Shown piece by piece: positions 33,260 through 41,997 of a stretch of DNA of 64,000 nt. Numbering within the stretch: the first letter of the stretch is position 1; each line of letters opens with the position of its first letter. The DNA lies in assembly GCA_013697735.1 (NCBI GenBank), contig JACCWH010000152.1, positions 1 through 64,000 on the forward strand, read 5' to 3'. Made by a program: the position numbers and the translations under genes. The stretch is from Trueperaceae bacterium (GTDB lineage: Bacteria; Deinococcota; Deinococci; Deinococcales; Trueperaceae). The notes beneath the pieces are model-generated. The model saw only the letters and a list, made by a program, of their open reading frames with translations. It was not told where the DNA came from and searched no databases.

Positions 33260-34333
33260 ATGCCCCATCGTCGAATTCCACGCCCGCCCGGTACGCCGAA
33301 GGAAAGCGGCGATCCACTCGCAGCGACCGGCGACACCCTCCGTTGGGGGGTCGTCTCGACCGGCAGCATAGCGAGTGAGGTCACCGCGCAGATCGCTCGA
33401 CTCGGCGACGCCACGTTGCAGGCGGTGAGCTCGCGTGATGCCGACAGGGCGCGTGCATTCGCCGAGCGGTTCGGCTTCGCGACGAGCTACGGAGGCGGCG
33501 CGACGCCCTCCTTCGAGCGCTTGGCCGCCGACCCGGACGTCGACGTCGTCTACGTCGCCACGCCGCACGGCTCCCACTTCGACGTCACGAAGGCCGTGCT
33601 CGAGGCGGGGAAGCACGCCCTCGTCGAGAAGTCGTTCACCGTTACGGGAGCGGAAGCCGAGGCGCTCGTCGGCATCGCTCGCGAGCGCGGTCTCTTCTTG
33701 ATGGAGGCGGTATGGACGCGATTCGTGCCCACCTTCCACGCGGCGCTCGACGAGGTGGAGGCCGGCGCCCTCGGGGACGTCCGCTGGATCCAGGGCGACC
33801 TCGGCTTTCGCGCGACGAGCGACGCGCGCCGCAGACTCTGGGCGCCCGAGGACGGCGGCGGGGCCCTGCTCGACCTGAGCGTCTACCCACTCACGTGGGT
33901 ACTCGGCGTGCTCGGCTTCCCCGACCGACTCGAGGCCGAGGCCGAGCTCACCGACGAGGGCGTCGACGCCGCCAACGCCCTCACGCTCTCCTGGGCGCAC
34001 GGCGCACGGGCCCAACTCCTGTCGACACTCCTCGCGCAGACGACCCGCACCCTCACGATCGGCGGCACCGAAGGGACGCTGCGCACCGGCGCCCCCCTCA
34101 CCGGACCCGATGCCTTCGTGATCGAGCGCGACGGTTCGGTGCACGAGTCGCGCTTCGAGCCGAGCGCACCGCGATACGCCTACCAACTCCGTGAGGTGAC
34201 GCGCTGCATCCAGGGAGGGCTGCGCGAGAGCCCGACCATGCCGCTCGACGACACGATCGCGACCATGCGGCTCTTCGACGAGGCGAGGCGACGGATGGGC
34301 GTCACGTACCCACACGACGCGCGCGAGTTCTGA
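33260..34333 (+). CDS. Gfo/Idh/MocA-family oxidoreductase (dihydrodiol dehydrogenase-like)
   Basis: A second Gfo/Idh/MocA protein, 357 aa from the chosen ATG. It has the Rossmann motif WGVVSTGSIASEV, YVATPHGSHFDV and VEKSFTVTGAEA (EK-S variant of the EKP catalytic motif). It also has GALLDLSVYPLTWVLGVLG, typical of the trans-1,2-dihydrobenzene-1,2-diol dehydrogenase branch. The start is uncertain. The ORF opens at 33080, but the first 60 residues are basic and unlike the family. It is divergent from the S8 protease and convergent with the SulP pair. Confidence 0.85.
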   Translation: MPHRRIPRPPGTPKESGDPLAATGDTLRWGVVSTGSIASEVTAQIARLGDATLQAVSSRDADRARAFAERFGFATSYGGGATPSFERLAADPDVDVVYVATPHGSHFDVTKAVLEAGKHALVEKSFTVTGAEAEALVGIARERGLFLMEAVWTRFVPTFHAALDEVEAGALGDVRWIQGDLGFRATSDARRRLWAPEDGGGALLDLSVYPLTWVLGVLGFPDRLEAEAELTDEGVDAANALTLSWAHGARAQLLSTLLAQTTRTLTIGGTEGTLRTGAPLTGPDAFVIERDGSVHESRFEPSAPRYAYQLREVTRCIQGGLRESPTMPLDDTIATMRLFDEARRRMGVTYPHDAREF

Positions 34334-34352
34334 CCCGCCGACCGCCGTTCGC

Positions 34353-36569
34353 TCACCGCTGCAAGGCGGCGACCACCCGCTGCACGTGTTGGACACGCTC
34401 CGCGATGCGGCGCGCGACCGCCTCGTGGAGCGCGGCGGCTCGAGCCGGTGCGAGCCGCGTGAGATCCTCGAGGCCATCGTGCGCGAGCCGGTAGACGACG
34501 CTCGCTTCGTCGGCCACGACGGTCGCACCTCTCGGCCCGCCCGTGTAGAAACCGATCTCGCCCACGAGGCTCCCACGGTGCATGGTCTCGAGGCGCACGG
34601 GAGCCGTACCTGGCGTCTCGAGGAGAGCCGTGAGCCTGCCGGATTCCACGATGAAGAGGGCGTCGGAGGGTGCTCCCTGCTCGAGGAGCCGCTGTCCGGC
34701 CGACAGCTCGAGCCGCTCCATGGACTCGAGCAGATCGGCGACGTCGAGGACCTGAGCGTCGTCCGTACCGGACACTGCCGTTCCGACCGGCCGATCGCGA
34801 CGCTCGACGTCGAGGACCCGGCGCTCGCACCACTCCAGCGCCTCGTCCGCAGTAGCGACGATCACCACCGGAGCCGTGTGCTCCCCGTGGGAGGCGACCG
34901 CACGGCGGACGCGATCCTCGAGCGCGGGCGGCACGGCGGCGAGCACCAGCCGAACGCCTGCAACCGTCGTCGTGCGCGCGAGCGAGGCGAGACCGGCCAC
35001 GGCGGTCGAGTCCGCGCCGGTCACGTGTCTGAAATCGAGGACGAGATGCTCGAGGGTCGTGCGCTCCGCGAGTCGACGCTCGATGCGCGCCACGACGGCG
35101 TGGGTGCTCCCGAAGAACAAGAACCCTTGGAGCGCGACCAGCATCACGCCGTCGCCCCGGCCACGGAGGATCCGTTCGTCGGCCGCGCTCCAGCGCACGC
35201 GGCTCCGGGCGTCGCCGCCGCCGAGCGTGTGGCGCACCGGGTCGACGCGGCCGTAGTCGACGACGAAGAGCACGACGGCGAGGACGATGCCGATACCGAC
35301 GCCGCTCAGGAAGCCGAGTCCGGCGATCGCCAGCAGGATCACGATCACGATGCCGTACTCCAGCCGCGAGAGTTGGGCGTAGGCAGTGTAGACCCAGTCG
35401 ATGAGGAGGGAGAGGCCGAGGTAGGCGATGACGCCGCCGACCACGAACGACGGCACGGTCTCGAGGAAGCTCGGTCCGAGCAGGAGGACTGCGGCCACGA
35501 CGACGAGCGCCGCGACCGATACGCGTCTCCCGAGCGCGCCGATGCGGTGATTGAGCAACGTGAAGCTCAGCACGTGGTAGCCCACGAGGCCCCCCATCGC
35601 GCCGGCCAGGAGGTTGCCGATGCCCGCCGATCGGAGCTCGCGGTTGAGGTCGATCTTTCGCCCGAGGGCGAGTTCGAGTCCGGTGGCGTTCAGCAGCAGC
35701 GCCAGGAGGGAGAGCGCCATCACGGTGGCCCCTCCCATGGCGCCCCGCACGACCACGCCCCAATCGACGTGCGGTAGGTCGCCAGCTCGGACGGGCCGCA
35801 GCATGTCGGCGTCCGGGAAAGGACCGAGCAAGATACCGGCCGCGCGCCAGTCGCTCGCTGCAGCGCCCGACAGCCCCAGTGCTCCGTAGAACACGACGAT
35901 GGCTGCGACCACCAGAGCCGGGAATGAGAGCGGATGGCGTAGCGATTGCGTGACCACGACGGCGACGATCGCAAAGGCGAGGCCAGGGAGCCACCGCACC
36001 GGTATGCCCGCGGCGAACAGATCGGCACCATAGGAGAGGCTGGGCTGGACGTCGCTCATCACACCGATCCCGCCCGTCAGCAGCAACCAGCCCGTGCCCG
36101 CGAGGAACCCTCCCACGACGGGGTAGGGGAGGAACCGAACGAAGCGCCCGAGCTTCGCCACGCCGACGGCGAGGAAGAGGCCCCCCGTCGCGATCGTCGT
36201 GAGCGCCACGAGCGCCACGACCGTCATGAATTGCGCGATGGGCTCGGCGCCGGGCGGCATGGCCGCGAGCGCGGCGCTCGCCATGATCGCCAGGATGGCA
36301 GCGGGGGTGTCTTGCACCGACACGGCGCTGCCAGGGAGCGAACCGAGCACGACCACCACGAGCGCGATCAGGAGCGTGCTCGTGAGCGCGAGGCCGATGG
36401 CGTTGGCTCGAAACGCCTCGAGGTCTCCGGTGAAGACGAGTGACGCGAGCGAGATCGCGAGGACCACGTACAACGTCCCGAGGAGTGCGCCACCCGCCAG
36501 GTCTCGCAGTGCAGCCTGGGGCGTCGACGTCGGTATCGGCGCGCGACCACCGGTCTCGGGCGCTGCCAT
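34353..36569 (-). CDS. SulP-type anion transporter fused to STAS and cNMP-binding domains (copy 2)
   Basis: A 738-aa inner-membrane protein. About 10-12 membrane helices (about 25-430) with the SulP pattern (VRFLPYPVVGGFLAGTGWLLL, ELRSAGIGNLLAGAMGGLVGYHV) are followed by a STAS domain (FLFFGSTHAVV, VLDFRHVTGADSTAV, about 480-570). A C-terminal cyclic-nucleotide-binding-like fold (about 610-720) has VGEIGFYTGGPRGATVVADE. Such three-part fusions are known in bacteria, but the anion carried is not set by sequence. Its ATG overlaps the stop of the upstream paralogue by 4 nt, so the two are co-translated. Confidence 0.9.
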   Translation of the reverse strand: MAAPETGGRAPIPTSTPQAALRDLAGGALLGTLYVVLAISLASLVFTGDLEAFRANAIGLALTSTLLIALVVVVLGSLPGSAVSVQDTPAAILAIMASAALAAMPPGAEPIAQFMTVVALVALTTIATGGLFLAVGVAKLGRFVRFLPYPVVGGFLAGTGWLLLTGGIGVMSDVQPSLSYGADLFAAGIPVRWLPGLAFAIVAVVVTQSLRHPLSFPALVVAAIVVFYGALGLSGAAASDWRAAGILLGPFPDADMLRPVRAGDLPHVDWGVVVRGAMGGATVMALSLLALLLNATGLELALGRKIDLNRELRSAGIGNLLAGAMGGLVGYHVLSFTLLNHRIGALGRRVSVAALVVVAAVLLLGPSFLETVPSFVVGGVIAYLGLSLLIDWVYTAYAQLSRLEYGIVIVILLAIAGLGFLSGVGIGIVLAVVLFVVDYGRVDPVRHTLGGGDARSRVRWSAADERILRGRGDGVMLVALQGFLFFGSTHAVVARIERRLAERTTLEHLVLDFRHVTGADSTAVAGLASLARTTTVAGVRLVLAAVPPALEDRVRRAVASHGEHTAPVVIVATADEALEWCERRVLDVERRDRPVGTAVSGTDDAQVLDVADLLESMERLELSAGQRLLEQGAPSDALFIVESGRLTALLETPGTAPVRLETMHRGSLVGEIGFYTGGPRGATVVADEASVVYRLAHDGLEDLTRLAPARAAALHEAVARRIAERVQHVQRVVAALQR

Positions 36570-38827
36570 CAGGTTTCGAGCGCAGCCACGATGCGCTGTA
36601 GGTGGGTGAGGCGTGCGGCCAGGTGGCCGGCGAGGAGTCGGTGCATTGCGGCCGCCACGAACGGGTCGCGCGACGTGATCGCTGCCAGCTCCGAACGGCG
36701 GAGGCGGTACACGACGCTCGCTTCGTCGGCGACGACCGTGGCGCCACGCACGCTTCCGGTGTAGAAGGCGATCTCGCCGACGAGCGTCCCCGCGTGCATC
36801 GTCTCGAGGCGCACCGACGGGCGGTCCGGCGCGTGCAGGCGGGCGGTGAGTCGGCCCGTCGCTAGGAAGAAGAGGTCGTCGGAGGCGTCGCCCTGGATGA
36901 TGCAGGTTCGACCGGCGCCGAGCTCGAGCCGTTCGAGGTGCGGGAAGAGTGCTCGGATCTCGGCGTCGTCGGCGAAGGCCGCGGGAGCTGCAGGTGGCGG
37001 AGGGGCCGCTCCCACACCGTGGGCCTGCTCGAGACTGCGGGCCTGCTCGAGGCGGCGACGCTCGCTCCACTCCAGCGCGTCGTCGAGCGCCTGGAGTCGC
37101 AGCGGAGCGCCGCCCTGCGCCGCGGTCGTGACCGCGCGATCGAGACGTCGTGCGATGGCGGGGGTCGTGCCGACGAGCACGAGCCCGAACCCGGCGGAGT
37201 CGGCGATGGCAGTGAGGGTACCGAAGCTCGCTGAGGCGGTGGCGTCCATGCCGGTCACGCGGGCGAAGTCGAGTATCACGTGATCGAGCGGTGCGCCGGA
37301 TTCGAGGTGCCGCTCCACGCGTTCGACGAGCCCGTTCGCGCTACCGAAGAAGAGGTATCCCTGGAGTTGCAGCACCATCACGTGGTCGCTCGCCTGCCGG
37401 AGGAGCGCCTCGTCGGACGAACTCCAGCGCACCCGACTGCGAGACGTCGAGCCCGTCAACGTATGACGGACGGCGTCGACGCGGCCGAAGTCGATGACGA
37501 AGAGTGCGATCGCCAGCATCAGACCGACGCCGATGCCCGGGAGGAAGCCGACCGTCACGACGGTGACGAGGATGACGAGCACGACGCCGTATTCGACGCG
37601 CGAGAGCCGCGCGTACGAGCCGTGGAGCCAGTCGACCAGGAACGACAGGCCGAGGGAGCACACCACACCCCCGACGATGACCGTCGGCACGAAGGAGAGG
37701 AGCGTCGCCCCGAACACCATCACCATACCGACGACGCCCACGCTGACGAGCAGCGTGACGCGGCGAGCGCTCCCGAGCCGGTGGGTGAGGAGCGTCAGGC
37801 TGATGGCGGCGTACCCGATGGGGCCGCCGAGCGAACCGGCGAGGAGGTTCCCGAGGCCGGCGGACCGCATCTCACGATCCAGATCGGCGCGCCGCCCGGT
37901 CGCGAGCTCGATCGCAGTCGTGTTCATGAGGACGGCGATGAGCGCCACGAGTACGACCGTGCCACCCATGACCGCGCCGCCACCGACGATGCCCCAGTCG
38001 ACGTACTGCAGGTCGCTCGCCCGAAGGGGACGGAGCAGGTCGGAGTCGGGGAAGGGACCGAGGAGGAGTCCCAACGAACCCCAGCTGTCGAGCGAACCAC
38101 CCAGCAGCGGCATGGAGACGTAGAAGGCGACCGTCGCTGCGGCGACCATGGCCGCGAGCGTGAGGGGGTGACGCCATCGGCGCGTGGCCACGTGGATGGC
38201 CACGGCGAGCGCGAGTCCGGGGAGCCACCGCACCGCAACGCCGGGTGCGAAGAGATCGGTCGCATACGAGAGACCGGGCGAGACGTCGCTCATGATGCGC
38301 ACCCCGCCCGTGAGGAGCAGCCAACCGGTACCGGCGACGAAGCCGCCGATCACGGGATAGGGCATGTACCGCACCAGCGAGCCGAGCCGCAGGGCGCCGA
38401 CGAGGAGGAAGACGGCACCGGCCACGAGCGTGGTGGTCGCCACCAGCGTGGCGACCGTCATGAAGCGCGCGATCGGTTGTGCGTCGCTCGGGAGCGCCGC
38501 CACCGCCTCCAGCGCCATCACGGCCACGATCGCGCCGGGCGCGAGCTGCGTGGCCGCGACCGTCCCCGACACCGACCCGAGGATCGCGACCGTCGTCGCC
38601 ACGAGCACGGTGCTCGCCAGCGCCAGACCGATGCCGTTCGGCAAGAATTCGTGCAAGGCGCCTGCGTAGACGAGCGACGCCATGGAGATCGCCATCACCA
38701 CGCTCAGCAAGCCGACGATCACACCCGTGCTCAGCATGCGCACGACGGTCTCTATCCCCGTGAAGCGTCCGTGACCGAGCTCGCGGGGATCGGCTGCGCG
38801 CGGTGGAGGTGGCGGTGTGCGCATCAT
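36569..38827 (-). CDS. SulP-type anion transporter fused to STAS and cNMP-binding domains (copy 1)
   Basis: The 752-aa upstream paralogue, with the same three-part layout as its neighbour: SulP membrane core (VRYMPYPVIGGFVAGTGWLLL, EMRSAGLGNLLAGSLGGPIGYAA), STAS domain and C-terminal cNMP-like domain (VGEIAFYTGSVRGATVVADE). The STAS phospho-site region reads TGMDATAS where copy 2 has TGADSTA, so the usual serine is displaced. This hints that the two copies are regulated differently. A proline-rich linker joins STAS and cNMP parts. It lies 45 nt after the M20 gene on the same strand, so it may belong to a longer operon. Confidence 0.9.
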   Translation of the reverse strand: MMRTPPPPPRAADPRELGHGRFTGIETVVRMLSTGVIVGLLSVVMAISMASLVYAGALHEFLPNGIGLALASTVLVATTVAILGSVSGTVAATQLAPGAIVAVMALEAVAALPSDAQPIARFMTVATLVATTTLVAGAVFLLVGALRLGSLVRYMPYPVIGGFVAGTGWLLLTGGVRIMSDVSPGLSYATDLFAPGVAVRWLPGLALAVAIHVATRRWRHPLTLAAMVAAATVAFYVSMPLLGGSLDSWGSLGLLLGPFPDSDLLRPLRASDLQYVDWGIVGGGAVMGGTVVLVALIAVLMNTTAIELATGRRADLDREMRSAGLGNLLAGSLGGPIGYAAISLTLLTHRLGSARRVTLLVSVGVVGMVMVFGATLLSFVPTVIVGGVVCSLGLSFLVDWLHGSYARLSRVEYGVVLVILVTVVTVGFLPGIGVGLMLAIALFVIDFGRVDAVRHTLTGSTSRSRVRWSSSDEALLRQASDHVMVLQLQGYLFFGSANGLVERVERHLESGAPLDHVILDFARVTGMDATASASFGTLTAIADSAGFGLVLVGTTPAIARRLDRAVTTAAQGGAPLRLQALDDALEWSERRRLEQARSLEQAHGVGAAPPPPAAPAAFADDAEIRALFPHLERLELGAGRTCIIQGDASDDLFFLATGRLTARLHAPDRPSVRLETMHAGTLVGEIAFYTGSVRGATVVADEASVVYRLRRSELAAITSRDPFVAAAMHRLLAGHLAARLTHLQRIVAALET

Positions 38828-38872
38828 CGGTGTGGGTGGTGCGGCGCGGCGCGGCCTTCGTCGCCAGCCGGA

Positions 38873-40063
38873 TCAGGCGGGTTGCCGCCTCCCGGTGGCG
38901 GCGTTCAGCGCCGCACGCGCCGCGTCGAGCAGATCGGCGTCGGTGAAGAGGTCGGCGGCAACGCCCGCGAGCACGCTCGCACCGTCGATCACGGTCGCGT
39001 CGCCCTGCTGTGAGCGCGCGGCCACGGCGAAGGGGGCGGTATGCGGCATCGCGACGTCGTCGATGGCGAGCATCCCGTGCAGCGACGGAATGACTCGAGA
39101 GACGTTCCCCATGTCGGTGGAACCGGTACGGGCCCGGGGGTCGTATGTGGTCATCGGCCGCCCGCGCCGCTCCACGTGCCGAGCGAACGCCGCCTCGAGC
39201 GGATCGTTGACCTGCATCTCGAGATAGGGGGGTGAACTGTCGCCCACCTCCAGTCTGGCTCCGGTCATGAGCGCAGCCCCCTCGAACACGTTGCGCAGGC
39301 GAGGGGCGATGTCGTCGAAGAGGTAGGGAGCGTCCGCGGCGCGAGCGACGGAGAGCATCGCCGCGCGCTCGGGGATGATGTTGGCAGCCGCGCCACCGTC
39401 GGTCACGATGGCGTGGAAGCGGACGTCGTCACGCACTTGCTGCCGTAGCGCATCGATGCCGGCGAATGCGAGCCGGACCGCGTCGAGCGCGTTGACGCCG
39501 AGGTGGGGCGCCATGGCGGCGTGCGCCGGCGTGCCGTGGTACACCACGTCCCACTTGAAGCTCGCCAGCGTCGGCATGTTCGCCTGGTTGAGGTGGTAGG
39601 GGTGGATCATGAGCGCCGCGTCGACGCCGTCGAAGACGCCGGCGTCGAGGAGCATCACCTTGCCGCCGCCCCCCTCCTCGGCCGGCGTGCCGATCACGAC
39701 GAGGCGGCCGGCGAAGTCGCGCATGAGGGGTCCGAGCGCGAACGCAGCGCCGACGCTCATCGTGGCGATCACGTTGTGACCACAGGCATGTCCGAGCCCG
39801 GGCAGGGCGTCGTACTCGCAGACCAACGCGATCGTCGGACCCGCCGACGCCCCCTCGAGCGCTGCCCTGAACGCCGTCGGCAAGCCACCGACGCCCCGTT
39901 CGACGGCGAAGCCACGCGCCTCGAGCGCCTCTGCGAGCCAGGTGCTCGCCAGAACTTCCTCGAAACGGAGCTCCGGGTGGGCGTGGATGCGGTGGCTGAG
40001 CTCGAGCAGCGCGTCGCGCTCGCGCTCGAGTTCGGCGTCGATGCGGGTATACGGTTCGCTCAC
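38873..40063 (-). CDS. M20-family amidohydrolase (AbgB/peptidase M20D-like)
   Basis: This zinc-dependent amidohydrolase of 396 aa is in the M20D group, which removes acyl or aminobenzoyl groups from amino acids. Metal and active-site blocks are CEYDALPGLGHACGHNVI, GTPAEEGGGGKVMLLDAG, a lid domain (YHGTPAHAAMAPHLGVNALDAV) and the C-terminal TGSTDMGNVS and MPHT with ligands. A GTG start has AAGGAG 7 nt upstream. It lies between a FecCD-type ABC importer and the SulP pair, all in one direction. The link is positional only. Confidence 0.9.
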   Translation of the reverse strand: MSEPYTRIDAELERERDALLELSHRIHAHPELRFEEVLASTWLAEALEARGFAVERGVGGLPTAFRAALEGASAGPTIALVCEYDALPGLGHACGHNVIATMSVGAAFALGPLMRDFAGRLVVIGTPAEEGGGGKVMLLDAGVFDGVDAALMIHPYHLNQANMPTLASFKWDVVYHGTPAHAAMAPHLGVNALDAVRLAFAGIDALRQQVRDDVRFHAIVTDGGAAANIIPERAAMLSVARAADAPYLFDDIAPRLRNVFEGAALMTGARLEVGDSSPPYLEMQVNDPLEAAFARHVERRGRPMTTYDPRARTGSTDMGNVSRVIPSLHGMLAIDDVAMPHTAPFAVAARSQQGDATVIDGASVLAGVAADLFTDADLLDAARAALNAATGRRQPA

Positions 40064-40130
40064 GGGCGGCTCCTTCGAGCGTCACGACGCTCGCTGGGGT
40101 GTGTGGTATGTGGGACCATAGCACCGCTGC

Positions 40131-40940
40131 TCAGGGCGGCTGCGCGGAGCGCGTTCGCCGCGCCACGATCGCGCGCGGCACGCGCCTCCCCGCCACGACC
40201 TCGCTCACGACGTCGAGCGGCATGTCGTACGCCGATTCGAGGAGGGGCGCCGTGAGCGTCTCGACCACGTTCCCGCTCGCGAGCGTCCGCCCGTCGCGGA
40301 GGAGCAGCACGCGATCGGCGAAGGTGAGCGCGCTGTTGGGTGAGTGCGAGGCGATCACGAACGACACCCCTTCGCTCCGTGCGAGCTCCGTCACGGCTTC
40401 GAGTACGCGGTGTCGGTTGCGCGGATCGAGGTGGGCGTCTGGTTCGTCCATCAGCAGGACGTCGCAGCGCTGCGCGAGCCCGCGTGCCACCAGCACGAGC
40501 TGGCGCTCTCCGCCGCTGAGCTCGGTGTAGTGCCGCTCCCGGAGGTGGTCGAGCCCGACGCGTTCGAGTGCCTCGATCGCGATCCTCCGGTCGGACGCGC
40601 GGGGCGTACCGAAGGTCGAGAGGTGAGGCGCGCGGCCCATGAGCACCACGTCCAACACTTCGTAGGCGAAGGCAGCGACGTGGACCTGCGGGATGAGGCC
40701 GACTCGACGTGCGCGACTCACGGGTCGGAGCGTCGCGAGGTCGACGCCATCGAGCACCACGTTGCCGGCAGTGGGTCGGAGCACGCCGGCGAGGCACCCG
40801 AGCAGGCTCGACTTGCCGCTCCCGTTGTGCCCGAGGAGAAAGAGGATCTCGCCCGCGTCGACGTGCAGCGAGACGTCGTGCACCACGTTCGTGTGGGTGA
40901 CGTAGGCGTAGGAGAGCGACGAAGCTTCGAGCCGCGCCAC
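40131..40940 (-). CDS. FecCD-type ABC importer, ATP-binding subunit
   Basis: ATPase of 269 aa for a type II (BtuCD/FecCDE-like) importer. Walker A is GHNGSGKSS (Lys43), the signature LSGGERQLV, Walker B VLLMDEPDAHLD, and the switch histidine is in IASHSPNSA. It follows the permease gene with no real gap and belongs to the SBP-permease-ATPase operon. Family members take siderophores, cobalamin, heme or, in the MolBCA branch, molybdate. The binding protein upstream tilts the guess towards an oxyanion. Confidence 0.93.
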   Translation of the reverse strand: MARLEASSLSYAYVTHTNVVHDVSLHVDAGEILFLLGHNGSGKSSLLGCLAGVLRPTAGNVVLDGVDLATLRPVSRARRVGLIPQVHVAAFAYEVLDVVLMGRAPHLSTFGTPRASDRRIAIEALERVGLDHLRERHYTELSGGERQLVLVARGLAQRCDVLLMDEPDAHLDPRNRHRVLEAVTELARSEGVSFVIASHSPNSALTFADRVLLLRDGRTLASGNVVETLTAPLLESAYDMPLDVVSEVVAGRRVPRAIVARRTRSAQPP

Positions 40941-40941
40941 C

Positions 40942-41997
40942 TCACCACCCCGTTCGCGTGCGGCGCAGGAGGACCACGAGGATCGGCACGCCGATGAGGC
41001 CGGTCAGCACGCCGAGGGGCACCTCGGAGGGCAAGAGCGCCCGCGACACGGTGTCGATGGCGAGCAGGAACGACGCACCCAACGCGAGTGCCATGGGGAT
41101 GAGTCGCCGGTGGTCGGGGCCCACGAGGAGTCGCGCGGCGTGTGGGATCACGAGGCCGACCCAACCGATCACGCCGCCGACGGAGACGGCGATCGCAGTG
41201 ACCAGCGTGGCGGCTGCGATGAGCGCCAGCTTCATGCGCTTGGGGTGCATGCCGAGGGAGGTGGCTTCGGCCTCGCCGAGCGAGAGGACGTTGAGGCGCC
41301 AGCGGAGGAGCACGAAGAACGCCCCACCGGCGAACGTCAGCGTCGCGAGGAGCGGGAGGTGGGTCCAGCCGACGCCGTTGAGTCCCCCGAGGAGCCAGAA
41401 GGTGATCGCTGGAAGCGCGTCGAGCGGATCGGCGACGTACTTGAGCAGCGACGTGAGGGACGTGAAGAGGGACCCGATCAGGATGCCCATGAGCGTCAGG
41501 ACGATGGTCGGAGCGCTGCGGTAGAGGCGCGAGCCACCGTAGGCGAGGGTCACGGCGAGGAGCCCGAACGCGAAGGCCGAGACCTGGACGAGCACGCCGC
41601 CCCCGCCGAGCAGCAGGACGAGGGCCGCGCCGAAGCCGGCGCCGGACGTGACGCCGAGGAGGTTCGAGTCTACGAGCGGATTGGTGAAGATGCCTTGGAA
41701 CACGGCGCCGGTGACCGCGAGCGCAGCGCCGACGAGGAGCGCGGCGAGCACCCGTGGCAGCCGCACGTCGAGCACCAGGCGCCGCTCGATCTCGGGCACG
41801 TCGGCCGCCACCTCGCGCACCGCGATCGACGCGAGTGAGCGAGCGACGTTCGGCGTACTCACCGGGTAGAGCCCGAGCGTCAGGGCGGCGAGTCCCAGCA
41901 CGAGCGGGGAGAGCAGGGCAGCCACGGTGGCGATCCGGCCCCAGGCGTGGCGGGTGCCGCTGCCGCGTGCCGGCGCGTTCGCGGCTCGGGCGCTCAC
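40942..41997 (-). CDS. FecCD-family ABC importer permease
   Basis: A 351-aa BtuC/FecCD-type permease with about 10 helices. It shows RLPRVLAALLVGAALAVTGAVFQGIFTNPL near the N terminus, GVTSGAGFGAAL, WLLGGLNG and GVIGWVGLVIPHAARLLVGPDHRRLIP near the C terminus. GTG 41997 overlaps the stop of the binding protein (GTGA). The frame is open far upstream, antisense-free but inside the binding-protein gene, and that part is disregarded. It pairs with the adjacent ATPase, presumably as homodimers of each. Confidence 0.92.
   Translation of the reverse strand: MSARAANAPARGSGTRHAWGRIATVAALLSPLVLGLAALTLGLYPVSTPNVARSLASIAVREVAADVPEIERRLVLDVRLPRVLAALLVGAALAVTGAVFQGIFTNPLVDSNLLGVTSGAGFGAALVLLLGGGGVLVQVSAFAFGLLAVTLAYGGSRLYRSAPTIVLTLMGILIGSLFTSLTSLLKYVADPLDALPAITFWLLGGLNGVGWTHLPLLATLTFAGGAFFVLLRWRLNVLSLGEAEATSLGMHPKRMKLALIAAATLVTAIAVSVGGVIGWVGLVIPHAARLLVGPDHRRLIPMALALGASFLLAIDTVSRALLPSEVPLGVLTGLIGVPILVVLLRRTRTGW

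Noticed and set aside
36570-37070. Upstream extension of the second SulP gene
   Set aside because: It overlaps the real C-terminal cNMP domain of the first SulP gene in another frame. The ATGA overlap gives a clean start at 36569.
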